DNA of 64,000 nt, taken from Cellulomonas sp. ES6 (GTDB lineage Bacteria; Actinomycetota; Actinomycetes; Actinomycetales; Cellulomonadaceae). A program made the translations under genes and the position numbers. Below the pieces are notes generated by a model. That model was not told the DNA's origin. It worked only from the letters and a program-made list of their open reading frames with translations, and did not search any database. Shown piece by piece: positions 34,643 to 42,943 of the stretch. The stretch is taken from assembly GCF_030053835.1 (NCBI RefSeq), contig NZ_CP125655.1:2790001-2854000 (forward strand), given 5' to 3'. The stretch's first letter is position 1, and the number at the start of each line of letters is the position of its first letter.

Positions 34643-34882
34643 TCAGGTCCCGGTCTTGGCCTGGATCAGGGTGACCAGCTCGCCGACGTTCTGGATGGAG
34701 CCCATCTCGGCGTCGGCGAACCGGATCCCGAACGCGGACTCCAGGGAGAACAGGATGCTGATGTGCGCGAGGGAGTCCCAGCCCTCCACGTCTCCGGCGG
34801 TGGTGGTGTCGGTGAGCTGCAGGTCGGGCTGGAGGAGGACGTCGCGGATGACGTCGTGGACCTGGTCCTCGGTGGTGGGCAC
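34643..34882 (-). CDS. Acyl carrier protein
   Basis: The 79-residue helical protein has VEGWDSLAHISILFSLE, with the serine that accepts 4'-phosphopantetheine, and acidic helices typical of ACPs. It lies 16 nt after the FkbH-like gene. In FkbH systems the carrier holds glycerate derived from 1,3-bisphosphoglycerate. Confidence 0.87.
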   Translation of the reverse strand: MPTTEDQVHDVIRDVLLQPDLQLTDTTTAGDVEGWDSLAHISILFSLESAFGIRFADAEMGSIQNVGELVTLIQAKTGT

Positions 34883-34898
34883 GTGCGTGTTCCTCCGG

Positions 34899-36797
34899 TC
34901 AGGCTGTGGTGGTCTGGGGAGCGGCGTCGGGAAGGACCACGGTGATGTAGCCGGGTCGGCGGGGGGCGTGGCCCGCCGTCAGCTCCCAGGTCTGGGTGGG
35001 CCCGTGGCCGTGCTCATCACGTGCGCCAGGGTCGTCCACGGGGGAGAACCCGGTCCCGGGCAGGATCGGGGCGGCCGGGGCATTGCGTCCCGAGGGGACG
35101 TAGTGGGCGACGACCCGGGCGTGACCGCGGTCGCGTGCGTGGTCGGCCAGTGCGGCGAGCAGGGCGTTCTCAGCGGTCCGGCCCAGGACGCGGCAGGACA
35201 TGACGAATGTGTCGATGACGAGGTCATCGCCGTCTGGGACGGCGATGAGGGCGGCGACCAGGCCGTGGTCGTCGAACCGGTCGCGGACCCGCATGCCCCA
35301 GACCACCGCTCCCGGGGCGGCGGCGAGTGCTTCGACGGCGGCGGTGGTGTGTCGGCGGCCGGTCAGGTTGAGCTGGTTGGTCTTGCCGATCAGCTGCACG
35401 ATCCGGGCCAGGTTGGTGGCGGCGAGGGTCTCGATCGTCGCGGTCATCTCGAGGCCGGCGAGGAACTCCTCCGCGGTGCCGGCGCCGGCGGCGTGATCGC
35501 GCGCCCGCCGACGGGCGCGGTACTGCTCGGTGCGCCGGGAGTCCTCCTCGCTGAGCGCGACGGTCTGTAGCCCGGGGAACCGGCGCAGGGCACGCACGTA
35601 CCCGGACGGGTCGGTGGGGAGGTCGACGACCGCGACCTCGGGCAGTTCGTGATGGACGCGCTCGCGCTCGAGCGGGTTGTCGTCGACGAACACCAGGGCG
35701 TCCATCCCCAGGTCGAGGTCGGCAGCGATCGCGCGCAGGGCCGAGGGCTTGTCGTCCCACGACGCCTCGAACGCGACGAAATCCTCCAAAGAGAGCACCA
35801 TCTCCGGGTGTTCGGTGAACGGTAGCCGCGCGTCGTCGGGGTTGTTCTTGGACGAGACCGCCAGCACCAGACCGCGACGGCGCAGCGAGGAGACGTACCG
35901 CTGGAACGCGACGAACGCCTCGCCGGCGGGCCCGCCGCCCAGGGCGATGCCGGCCAGGCCGTCCTCGCCGATCACGCCACCCCACAGGGTGTTGTCCAGG
36001 TCCAGCACGACGACCTTGCGGGACAACCCGCGCGCGGCGGCCACCGCGTCCATCGCCCGCACGGCGAGCGGCCCGACGGCGCCGAGGCCGACCGCGTGCT
36101 TGGACGCGAACCAGAAGCGCTCGTCGGACCAGACCGGGATACCGACCTCGGCGGCCACCAACTCGGCGTCGACCAGGTACACATCGGCCGGCAGGGCGTC
36201 GGCCAGTGCGTCGTTGACCGCACGCACCAGGCGGCGGCGGCCACCGGGGTGGACGGCACCGAGGTCGCCGAGGGCGTCATCGGGCGTCGGCACGAACGTC
36301 GTCTGCACGATCGTGGCGCCGGTGCGCTCGGCGAGCGTGGCCCACATCCCGCGCCAGCGCCCCGCCTCGGCGGTGACGTCACCCTCGGGGTCGGTGGACA
36401 CCTCGGGCAGGCGCATGTCGCGCTGGTCGATGACCAGCAGGACGACGTCGGGCGCGAAGGCGTAGAGCTCGGAGGTCGGGTCGAGGATCGTCGGCTCGTA
36501 GGCGCGGTAGCCGGACTCGTAGGTCTCCAGCGCGATGCCGTGGGCCAGCGCCGCCACGCGCAGCGCCGCGGCGAGCTGACCGCTGGTGTGGCTGGATGCC
36601 AGGGCGAGCCGGACGGTGCGCCGGGCCCACGTGTGCAGGGCGTCGGTGGCGCGCATCCGGCCGAGCAGCCGGTCGGCGGTCGCCCAGGTGGTGAAGTCGG
36701 GCTCGGTTCGGGCAAGGCGGGCGAGGGCGTGCAGGGCTGCGGGTGCGTCGCCGGTCGTGTGGTGGGCGAGCGCCTGGTCGAGGTACGTCTTCATCAC
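34899..36797 (-). CDS. FkbH-like HAD-IIIC phosphatase/glyceryltransferase
   Basis: The 632-residue protein has an N-terminal SGNH-like region (about 90-240), then the HAD catalytic motif VVLDLDNTLWGGVIGEDG (DxDxT), AVSSKNNPDD and FVDDNPLERERV, and a C-terminal GNAT-like part (KTNQLNLTGRRHTT..., FVMSCRVLGR). This is the full FkbH architecture, known to load a glyceryl unit onto an ACP. The neighbouring ACP and acyltransferase support that role, but no polyketide synthase is near. It overlaps the next gene upstream by 4 nt. Confidence 0.87.
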   Translation of the reverse strand: MMKTYLDQALAHHTTGDAPAALHALARLARTEPDFTTWATADRLLGRMRATDALHTWARRTVRLALASSHTSGQLAAALRVAALAHGIALETYESGYRAYEPTILDPTSELYAFAPDVVLLVIDQRDMRLPEVSTDPEGDVTAEAGRWRGMWATLAERTGATIVQTTFVPTPDDALGDLGAVHPGGRRRLVRAVNDALADALPADVYLVDAELVAAEVGIPVWSDERFWFASKHAVGLGAVGPLAVRAMDAVAAARGLSRKVVVLDLDNTLWGGVIGEDGLAGIALGGGPAGEAFVAFQRYVSSLRRRGLVLAVSSKNNPDDARLPFTEHPEMVLSLEDFVAFEASWDDKPSALRAIAADLDLGMDALVFVDDNPLERERVHHELPEVAVVDLPTDPSGYVRALRRFPGLQTVALSEEDSRRTEQYRARRRARDHAAGAGTAEEFLAGLEMTATIETLAATNLARIVQLIGKTNQLNLTGRRHTTAAVEALAAAPGAVVWGMRVRDRFDDHGLVAALIAVPDGDDLVIDTFVMSCRVLGRTAENALLAALADHARDRGHARVVAHYVPSGRNAPAAPILPGTGFSPVDDPGARDEHGHGPTQTWELTAGHAPRRPGYITVVLPDAAPQTTTA

Positions 36798-37414
36798 GCG
36801 TCTCCGGGTCGGGGGCGGGCGGGGATGACGCGCGGGGGTGGTGCGAGCACCGTGGCGCCGGCGGGCACGTGGGTCATCACCACGGCGTTGGGGCCGATGG
36901 TGGCGCCGTCACCGACGACCACCCGCCCCACCAGGACGCACCCGGCGCCGAGCGAGACGCCGCGCCCGATCCGGGGGGCCTGGGCGTGGAAGGTGGCGGG
37001 GTCGCCCGAGCCGGCGCCGAGGGTGACGCCCTGGCGGATGACGCAGTCGTCGCCGATCTCGGCGTGCGGGTGGATGACGATGCCGTGCTGGTGCGCGATG
37101 CGCACGCGCCTGCCCAGCTGCACGGTGTGCGGGATCTGGATGCCGGCGACGTTGCGCACCACGACGTACGCCAGCTGCTGGGCTGCGGACGCGACCGGAC
37201 GTAGGGCGCGCGGGAAGCCCGGGGAGTCGATCCAGGTGCCCCAGCGGTGCGTGGCGGCGGCATAGAACCCCGGGGTCCACAAGCCTTCGGAGTTGATCCG
37301 GTGGTCCTCCCGGACCGCGGACAGGAAGTCCCGCAGCGTGCGGGGCCCGGGGGTCGGGGGTGTGCGGTCGTCACCGCTGGTGCGGCGGGCGGTGCTGGTG
37401 CTCGGTGTGGTCAC
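36794..37414 (-). CDS. Serine acetyltransferase-like hexapeptide acyltransferase
   Basis: The 206-residue protein has an alpha-helical N-terminus (LRDFLSAVREDHRINSEGLWTPGFYAAATHRWGTW) and a left-handed beta-helix with hexapeptide repeats: IVIHPHAEIGDDCVIRQGVTLGAG and GAGCVLVGRVVVGDGATIGPNAVV. Such CysE-related enzymes in glycan clusters usually O-acylate sugars. It is the first gene of the four-gene cassette and overlaps fkbH by 4 nt. It is divergent from the merR gene. Confidence 0.83.
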   Translation of the reverse strand: MTTPSTSTARRTSGDDRTPPTPGPRTLRDFLSAVREDHRINSEGLWTPGFYAAATHRWGTWIDSPGFPRALRPVASAAQQLAYVVVRNVAGIQIPHTVQLGRRVRIAHQHGIVIHPHAEIGDDCVIRQGVTLGAGSGDPATFHAQAPRIGRGVSLGAGCVLVGRVVVGDGATIGPNAVVMTHVPAGATVLAPPPRVIPARPRPGDA

Positions 37415-37486
37415 AGAGGGCCTCTCCTGGCGTTGCCGTCAGCGCGCGCCACCAAACCAGGCAAATCGGGCGAATCGCTCGACTCG

Positions 37487-37507
37487 ACTCTAACGTGAGG
37501 TGAGAGT
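37487..37507. promoter_or_regulatory. MerR-type dyad in the acyltransferase/merR promoter region
   Basis: ACTCT and AGAGT flank an 11-bp centre beginning AACGTGAG. The same layout (arms, 11-bp spacer, CTAACGT core) lies upstream of the SulP gene at 39738-39766. It resembles MerR-family operators set between elongated promoter elements. Confidence 0.55.
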
Positions 37508-37652
37508 ATGTGTCGTCGCCGTCACCCGTTGGCCGTGCCCTCGGGCGGGTGAATCTCCGCATCCTGACTGGGGACGCGAAGCAGCTTGGCGCGGGCTTCG
37601 GCCCGGCCCGGAGTGGCTATGCTCGGGCGTCGCTGGCGGAAGGGAGAGCGTG

Positions 37653-38060
37653 GTGGACACGCGGCACATGCAGATCGGCGAGGTGGCCGAGCGCACGGGC
37701 CTGTCGCTGCGCACCATCCGCTATTACGGCGAGGTCGGGCTGGCGGAGCCGTCGGCCCGCAGCCAGGGGGGTTTCCGGCTCTACACCGAACCGGACGTCG
37801 AGCGCCTGAAGCTCATCATGCGGATGAAGCCGCTGGACTTCTCCCTGGAGGAGATGGGCGACCTGCTTGAGATCCTCGACGGGCTCCAGGCGGACGGCGT
37901 CGCCGGCGAGACCCGCGAGAGCCTGCTCGACCGGCTGCGCACCTACCGCGCGGCTGCCGACGAACGCGCCCGCGCGCTGCGCAAGAAGCTCGACGTCGCC
38001 GAGGACTTCCGTCGCTTCATGTACGAGCAGTCCGGGCGGGCCGCCGCCGACCGCGCCTGA
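37653..38060 (+). CDS. MerR-family transcriptional regulator
   Basis: The protein has the MerR N-terminus MQIGEVAERTGLSLRTIRYYGEVGLAEPSARSQGGFRLYTEPDVERLKLI, then the MKPLDFSLEEMGDLLEIL helix and a coiled-coil dimer segment. GTG 37653 is preferred for its spacing to AGGGAG; ATG 37668 is also possible. No cysteine is present, so it is not a classical metal or SoxR sensor. It points at the convergent SulP gene, and matching dyads occur before both. Confidence 0.82.
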   Translation: MDTRHMQIGEVAERTGLSLRTIRYYGEVGLAEPSARSQGGFRLYTEPDVERLKLIMRMKPLDFSLEEMGDLLEILDGLQADGVAGETRESLLDRLRTYRAAADERARALRKKLDVAEDFRRFMYEQSGRAAADRA

Positions 38061-38084
38061 TCGCAGCCGGCGACGGCCGAGCGG

Positions 38085-39611
38085 TCAGTGACCGCCGCCG
38101 AGCTGACCGGCGAGGCGGCCGTGCCGGCGGGCGCTGTCCTCGTTCAAGCCGATGATCGTGGCCTGCTTGCCCTTCGCGGCGTACTTGGTCGTGATCGCGT
38201 CGAGCGTCGCGACGGTGGACGCGTCCCAGACGTGCGCGTCGGACAGGTCGATCACCACGCGCTCGGGGTCGCCGGTGTAGTCGAACTGGTAGACGAGGTC
38301 GTTGGACGAGGCGAAGAACAGCTCGCCGGAAACCGCGTAGACCCGCTCGCCGTCGTCGTCCGAGGAGTCCAGCCGCGTCACCGTGGTCAGGTGCGCGACG
38401 CGGCGGGCGAACAGCACCATCGCGGCGACCACGCCGACGACGACGCCGTAGGCGAGGTTGTGGGTAGCGACGACTACGGCCACCGTCAGCACCATCACGA
38501 CGGTCTCGCTGAGCGGCATGCGCCGCAGGGTGGCGGGCTTGATCGAGTGCCAGTCGAAGGTTGCCACCGACACGATGACCATGACCGCGACCAGCGCCGC
38601 CATCGGGATGATCCCGACTACGTCGCCGAGACCGACCACCAGCACCAGCAGGAACACCCCAGCCAGGAACGTGGAGATCCGAGTGCGCGCCCCGGATGCC
38701 TTCACGTTGATCATCGTCTGGCCGATCATCGCGCAGCCGCCCATGCCGCCGAAGAACCCGGACAGCACGTTCGCCGTGCCCTGGCCCCACGCCTCGCGGG
38801 TCTTGTTCGAGTGGGTGTCGGTCACGTCGTCGACGAGCTTGGCCGTCATCAGCGATTCGAGCAGGCCGACCAGCGCCATCGCCAGCGCATAGGGAGCGAT
38901 GATGCGCAGCGTCTCCACGTTCAGCGGCACGTCCGGGAACAGCAGCGCCGGGAGGCTGTCGGGCAAGGCGCCCTCGTCGCGGACCTGCGGCACCTGCACC
39001 GAGAACGCGACCGTCACCACGGTCAGGACGACGATCGCGACGAGCGGAGCGGGCACCACGGTGGTGACCTTAGGGAGCAGGACGATGATCGCGATGCCGA
39101 TAGCCACGAGCGGGTAGACCACCCACGGCACGTCGACCAGGTGCGGGACCTGCGCCAGGAAGATCAGGATCGCCAAGGCGTTGACGAATCCGACCATGAC
39201 CGACCGGGGGATGAACCGCATCAGCCGCGCGACACCGACGACGCCGAGGACCACCTGGATCAGGCCGCCCAGGATCACGGTGGCCAGAAGGTAGTCGAGC
39301 CCGTGGTCTCGGGCGACCGGGGCGATCACGAGGGCGATCGCGCCGGTCGCAGCTGAGATCATCGCCGGACGTCCGCCGAGGAACGCGATCGACACCGCCA
39401 TCACGAACGAGCTGAACAGTCCGACCCGCGGGTCGACGCCGGCCAGGATCGAGAACGAGATCGCCTCGGGGATCAGCGCCAGGGCAACGACCAGGCCGGC
39501 AAGGACCTCGGTCCGCAGACGCCGCGGCGACCGCAGCGCGGCCAGCACCGAGTGCTGCACGTCGGCCTCGGGCACGGTCGGGTGGACAGGGGCAGCGTGG
39601 GGTGACGTCAC
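38085..39611 (-). CDS. SulP-family anion transporter with STAS domain
   Basis: The 508-residue protein (GTG 39611) has a membrane domain with ALIPEAISFSILAGVDPRVGLFSS, LNVETLRIIAPYALAMALVGLLESL and GGCAMIGQTMINVKASGARTRIST, typical of SulP/SLC26, and a C-terminal STAS domain (VVIDLSDAHVWDASTVATLD). Members carry sulfate, bicarbonate or other anions; the substrate is not readable here. It converges on merR and carries a MerR-type dyad in its promoter. Confidence 0.9.
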   Translation of the reverse strand: MTSPHAAPVHPTVPEADVQHSVLAALRSPRRLRTEVLAGLVVALALIPEAISFSILAGVDPRVGLFSSFVMAVSIAFLGGRPAMISAATGAIALVIAPVARDHGLDYLLATVILGGLIQVVLGVVGVARLMRFIPRSVMVGFVNALAILIFLAQVPHLVDVPWVVYPLVAIGIAIIVLLPKVTTVVPAPLVAIVVLTVVTVAFSVQVPQVRDEGALPDSLPALLFPDVPLNVETLRIIAPYALAMALVGLLESLMTAKLVDDVTDTHSNKTREAWGQGTANVLSGFFGGMGGCAMIGQTMINVKASGARTRISTFLAGVFLLVLVVGLGDVVGIIPMAALVAVMVIVSVATFDWHSIKPATLRRMPLSETVVMVLTVAVVVATHNLAYGVVVGVVAAMVLFARRVAHLTTVTRLDSSDDDGERVYAVSGELFFASSNDLVYQFDYTGDPERVVIDLSDAHVWDASTVATLDAITTKYAAKGKQATIIGLNEDSARRHGRLAGQLGGGH

Positions 39612-39737
39612 GAGGAGTCCGTTCCGATTGAGGGGTGACCTCGATCGATGGGACCGCGCGAGGTCGCTGGCATGCGCAGCGATGCGCGAAGTCGGCGGCG
39701 AGTCCGCGCGCGCAGGGCGCAGCAGGACCCGTCTGGT

Positions 39738-39766
39738 CTCAACCCTAACGTAAGAGGAGGGTTGAG
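39738..39766 (-). promoter_or_regulatory. MerR-type dyad upstream of sulP
   Basis: CTCAACCCT and AGGGTTGAG are perfect 9-bp arms around an 11-bp spacer that begins AACGTAAG. It lies 127 nt upstream of the SulP start. Confidence 0.6.
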
Positions 39767-39865
39767 GGGGCGGTCGGGCCCGACATCGCGGGGACCGACG
39801 GCACGGGCCGGCCGCCCCCTGTGGCGTTCGCTGGTCGCCCTTTCCGCCACGCACGCACGCCACCT

Positions 39866-39950
39866 GGAACTTCGGCGATGACCGATGCGGCGCGCCGCCA
39901 GGTGTCCGTCCAGACGGGCCCATCGACGAGGTCGTGGCCCCGCCGCCAGG
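39866..39950 (+). repeat. Dispersed intergenic repeat, copy 2
   Basis: This divergent copy has GGAACTTCGG, then CGCCGCCAGGTGTCCG and CGACGAGGTCG in the same order and spacing as the other copies. It lies in the 677-bp stretch without a gene between sulP and the second ars block. Confidence 0.5.
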
Positions 39951-40107
39951 GATGGGCGAGGCGAATCGTGAAGTGCGAAGGCGCCGTCTGAGGTTCACCC
40001 TCCGTGGCGATCGAGCTCGCGGCCGGTGCGGGCAACACCCGTGCTCGGGCGATGGGACGCCCGGAGCCGTGGCCTCTCTAGCGGACGGGGCCCGCGGGCC
40101 CCGGCGC

Positions 40108-40213
40108 GGAACTTAGTCGGTGACGAATACGGGGCTGCGCCAGGTGGACGACCTGACATGCATCCAGACGAGGTCTCGCCACCCCCGACTACCGCCTGAA
40201 CACGCCGGTCCTC
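40108..40213 (+). repeat. Dispersed intergenic repeat, copy 3
   Basis: It begins GGAACTTAGTCGGTGACGAATAC, continues through CTGCGCCAGGTGG and shares its last 55 bp with copy 1 (53 of 55 identical). Together with copy 2 it fills much of the intergenic region; I see no coding potential there. Confidence 0.7.
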
Positions 40214-40288
40214 AATGCCCACCGCTCCGATCGGCGGGTGGCCGGCATCTCAGGCGTGCGTGGGTGCGGCCCTCGTGGTGTCGCGGGT

Positions 40289-40708
40289 TCAGGCGGTGAC
40301 GGGCTCGACCCCGAGCTCGGCGAGCAGGGCGACTACCCGGGCGCGGATCGCGTCGCGGATCGGGCGGACGGACTCGATGCCCTGCCCGGCCGGGTCGTCC
40401 AGCGCCCAGTCCTCGTACCGCTTGCCGGGGAAGATCGGGCAGGCGTCGCCGCAGCCCATCGTGATCACCACGTCGGAGGCCTGGACCGCGTCGGTGGTCA
40501 GGACCTTGGGGCGCTCGGCGCGGATGTCGATGCCCTCTTCGAGCATCGCCTCGACGGCGACCGGGTTGATCTGCTCGGCGGGCATCGACCCGGCGGAGCG
40601 GACCTCGACGGCGCCGCCGGACAGGTGCCGCAGGTAGCCGGCGGCCATCTGGGAGCGGCCGGCGTTGTGCACGCAGACGAACAGGGCGGACGGCTTGTTC
40701 TCGGTCAT
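40289..40708 (-). CDS. arsC: Arsenate reductase ArsC (LMW-phosphatase type), copy B
   Basis: The 139-residue protein differs at only a few positions from the copy at 29746-30165 and keeps FVCVHNAGRSQMAAG and MGCGDACPIFPG. Differences concentrate at both ends (MTENKPSA and the C-terminal RARVVALLAELGVEPVTA). It follows the arsR-arsC fusion by 17 nt, as in block A. Confidence 0.93.
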   Translation of the reverse strand: MTENKPSALFVCVHNAGRSQMAAGYLRHLSGGAVEVRSAGSMPAEQINPVAVEAMLEEGIDIRAERPKVLTTDAVQASDVVITMGCGDACPIFPGKRYEDWALDDPAGQGIESVRPIRDAIRARVVALLAELGVEPVTA

Positions 40709-40725
40709 CAGGTTCTCCACGGGGG

Positions 40726-41742
40726 TCAGGCGGTCGGCAGGGTGAGGTCGGTCAGCAGGGCGCGCACGCGGCGGTCGATCTCGTCGCGGATCGCCCGCAC
40801 CCCGGTGTCGGAGGCCAGGGCCGGGTCGCCGACGACCCAGTCCTCGTACCGCTTGCCGGGCAGGATCGGGCAGGTGTCGCCGCAGCCCATCGTGATGACG
40901 ACGTCCGCGGCGCGGACCGCGTCGTCGGTCAGCGGCTTGGGGAACGCCTCGCCGTCGGCGCCGAGCTCGGCGAGCAGCGGCCGGACCGCGGCGTGCACGT
41001 CCGCGGCCGGCGCGGACCCCGCGGACCGGACGGTGATCGCGTCCCCGGCGTAGTGGTGCAGCAGGGCGGCGGCGAGCTGGGAGCGGCCGGCGTTCGCGAC
41101 GCACACGAACAGCACCTGCGGGCGGGTGTCCGCGGCGTCCATCGCGCGGGCGGTGTCGGTCAGGCGCTGGCGGGCGAACCGCTCGGCGTTGACGACCAGG
41201 TGCGAGCGGATCGCCGAGGACCGGGCCAGACCGGTGTAGGACTCCCGGACGACGCTGAGCACCGCGCCGGGGTCGCGGTCGGGGAACGCCGCGGCGAGCC
41301 GGTCGGCGATCCGCGCCAGGGCGGCCTCGGCGTCGACGAGCCCGGCCAGCGGGACCGCGTTCGCGGCGTCCGCGGCTGCGGGGGCGAAGGAGTCCAGCAG
41401 GGTGGTGACCGCGCCGCGCAGCGCCGGCTGCACCCGGTAGTAGACCCAGGTCCCGCGCCGCTCGGAGGTCAGCAGCCCGACGTCCTTGAGCAGCTTCAGG
41501 TGGTGCGAGACGGTGGGCTGGGAGACCTCCGCGACCGTGGCCAGGTCGCACACGCACGCCTCGCCGGTCGGAGAGGTCGCGATCAGCGACAGCATCCGCA
41601 GCCGCAGCGGGTCACCCAGGGCCTTCAGGGTGCCGGCGACGTGCGCCGCGGCGTCGGCGCCCATCGCGTGGTCCGCCGGCGAGGGCTGCGGGGTGCAGCC
41701 GCCGGCGGCGGTCGTGGTCGCGTCGGGGGCGATGGTGGTCAT
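40726..41742 (-). CDS. ArsR-ArsC fusion, copy B
   Basis: The 338-residue homologue of 30183-31202 has the CVCDL repressor domain, the helical bundle and the full ArsC domain (LFVCVANAGRSQ, MGCGDTCPILPG). The DNA-binding domain is almost unchanged between copies, so both probably recognise the same operators. ATG 41742 overlaps the acr3 stop. Confidence 0.92.
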   Translation of the reverse strand: MTTIAPDATTTAAGGCTPQPSPADHAMGADAAAHVAGTLKALGDPLRLRMLSLIATSPTGEACVCDLATVAEVSQPTVSHHLKLLKDVGLLTSERRGTWVYYRVQPALRGAVTTLLDSFAPAAADAANAVPLAGLVDAEAALARIADRLAAAFPDRDPGAVLSVVRESYTGLARSSAIRSHLVVNAERFARQRLTDTARAMDAADTRPQVLFVCVANAGRSQLAAALLHHYAGDAITVRSAGSAPAADVHAAVRPLLAELGADGEAFPKPLTDDAVRAADVVITMGCGDTCPILPGKRYEDWVVGDPALASDTGVRAIRDEIDRRVRALLTDLTLPTA

Positions 41743-42857
41743 GAGCGTGCCTCCTGCAGCTCGGCGGTGGCGGGGGAGGTCGAAGACGTGCGGAACCAGC
41801 GGTCCCTGGCCCAGAGGCTGACGTAGACCAGGGCGACCAGGACCGGGACCTCGATGAGCGGGCCGACCACACCGGCCAGCGCCTGCCCCGAGGTCGCACC
41901 GAACGTCCCGATCGCCACCGCGATCGCCAGCTCGAAGTTGTTGCCTGCCGCGGTGAACGCCAGCGTCGTCGACCGCGCGTACCCCAGCCCCAGGCCCCGC
42001 CCGGTGGCCAGGCCCACGGCCCACATCACCGCGAAGTACGCCAGCAGAGGCAGTGCGATCCGCGCGACGTCCAGCGGCCGCGACGTCACGGCCTCACCCT
42101 GCAGCGCGAACAGCAGCACGATCGTGAACAGCAACCCGTACAGCGCCCACGGACCCACCCGCGGGACGAGCCGCTCCTCGTACCAGTCCCGACCGCGCGT
42201 GCGCTCACCGATCCACCGCGAGGCGAACCCGGCGGCGAGCGGGACGCCGAGGAACACCAGGACGTTGACCGCGATCTGCCCGACGGACACGTCCAGGCCC
42301 TGCGAGTCCAGGCCCAGCCATCCAGGCAGCACGGACAGGTAGAACCAGCCCAGCAGCGAGAACGCCACCACCTGGAACACCGAGTTGATCGCGACCAGCA
42401 CCGCGGCCGCCTCACGGTCGCCGCAGGCGAGGTCGTTCCAGATCACCACCATCGCGATGCACCGCGCCAAGCCGACGATGATCAGGCCGGTGCGGTACTC
42501 GGGCAGGTCGGGCAGGAACACCCACGCCAGGGCGAACATCAGCGCCGGGCCCACGACCCAGTTCAGCGCGAGGGAGCTCACCAGCAGCCGCTTGTCCCCG
42601 GTCACCGCAGCGACCCGGTCGTAGCGGACCTTCGCCAACACCGGGTACATCATCACCAGCAGGCCCAGCGCGATCGGCAGCGAGATGCCGCCCACCTCCA
42701 GCTCGGCCAGCGCGTCCCCAAGAGCGGGGACGAACCGGCCGAGGCCGATGCCCGCGACCATCGCCAGCCCGATCCACGCCGGCAGCCACCGGTCGAGCGT
42801 CGACAACCGCCCCCTCGTCGCGTCCGGGGCAGTCACCGGCGTGGTCTGATTCGACAT
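41739..42857 (-). CDS. acr3: ACR3-family arsenite permease, copy B, with trxB-like start
   Basis: The 372-residue permease matches copy A from [13 protein letters not shown] onward, with [19 protein letters not shown] and [16 protein letters not shown]. Its first residues, MSNQ, are those of the trxB protein rather than of acr3 copy A ([10 protein letters not shown]), and the DNA upstream matches the trxB leader. It therefore looks like acr3 fused to the trxB promoter and first codons by deletion of trxB. ATG 42857 is used; an upstream in-frame ATG lies inside the operator. Confidence 0.94.
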   Translation of the reverse strand: MSNQTTPVTAPDATRGRLSTLDRWLPAWIGLAMVAGIGLGRFVPALGDALAELEVGGISLPIALGLLVMMYPVLAKVRYDRVAAVTGDKRLLVSSLALNWVVGPALMFALAWVFLPDLPEYRTGLIIVGLARCIAMVVIWNDLACGDREAAAVLVAINSVFQVVAFSLLGWFYLSVLPGWLGLDSQGLDVSVGQIAVNVLVFLGVPLAAGFASRWIGERTRGRDWYEERLVPRVGPWALYGLLFTIVLLFALQGEAVTSRPLDVARIALPLLAYFAVMWAVGLATGRGLGLGYARSTTLAFTAAGNNFELAIAVAIGTFGATSGQALAGVVGPLIEVPVLVALVYVSLWARDRWFRTSSTSPATAELQEARS

Positions 42858-42882
42858 GTCTCTATGTTGACACATCTCGATG
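42855..42882 (-). promoter_or_regulatory. ArsR-type operator overlapping the acr3-B start
   Basis: On the minus strand CATCGA-N4-TGTCAACAT leads directly into the ATG, as at trxB. Between the two sites only a few bases differ. Confidence 0.6.
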
Positions 42883-42943
42883 CAGAGGCGAAGCGTCGTG
42901 ACGTCTCGACCGCCTCGCCGGGCCGGCCGACTAGCCTCGCGGC

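Noticed and set aside
38088..39356. A 422-codon plus-strand open frame opposite sulP
   Set aside because: Composition (Asp/His/Arg-rich, no folds) is that of an antisense frame, and the minus strand encodes a full SulP transporter.
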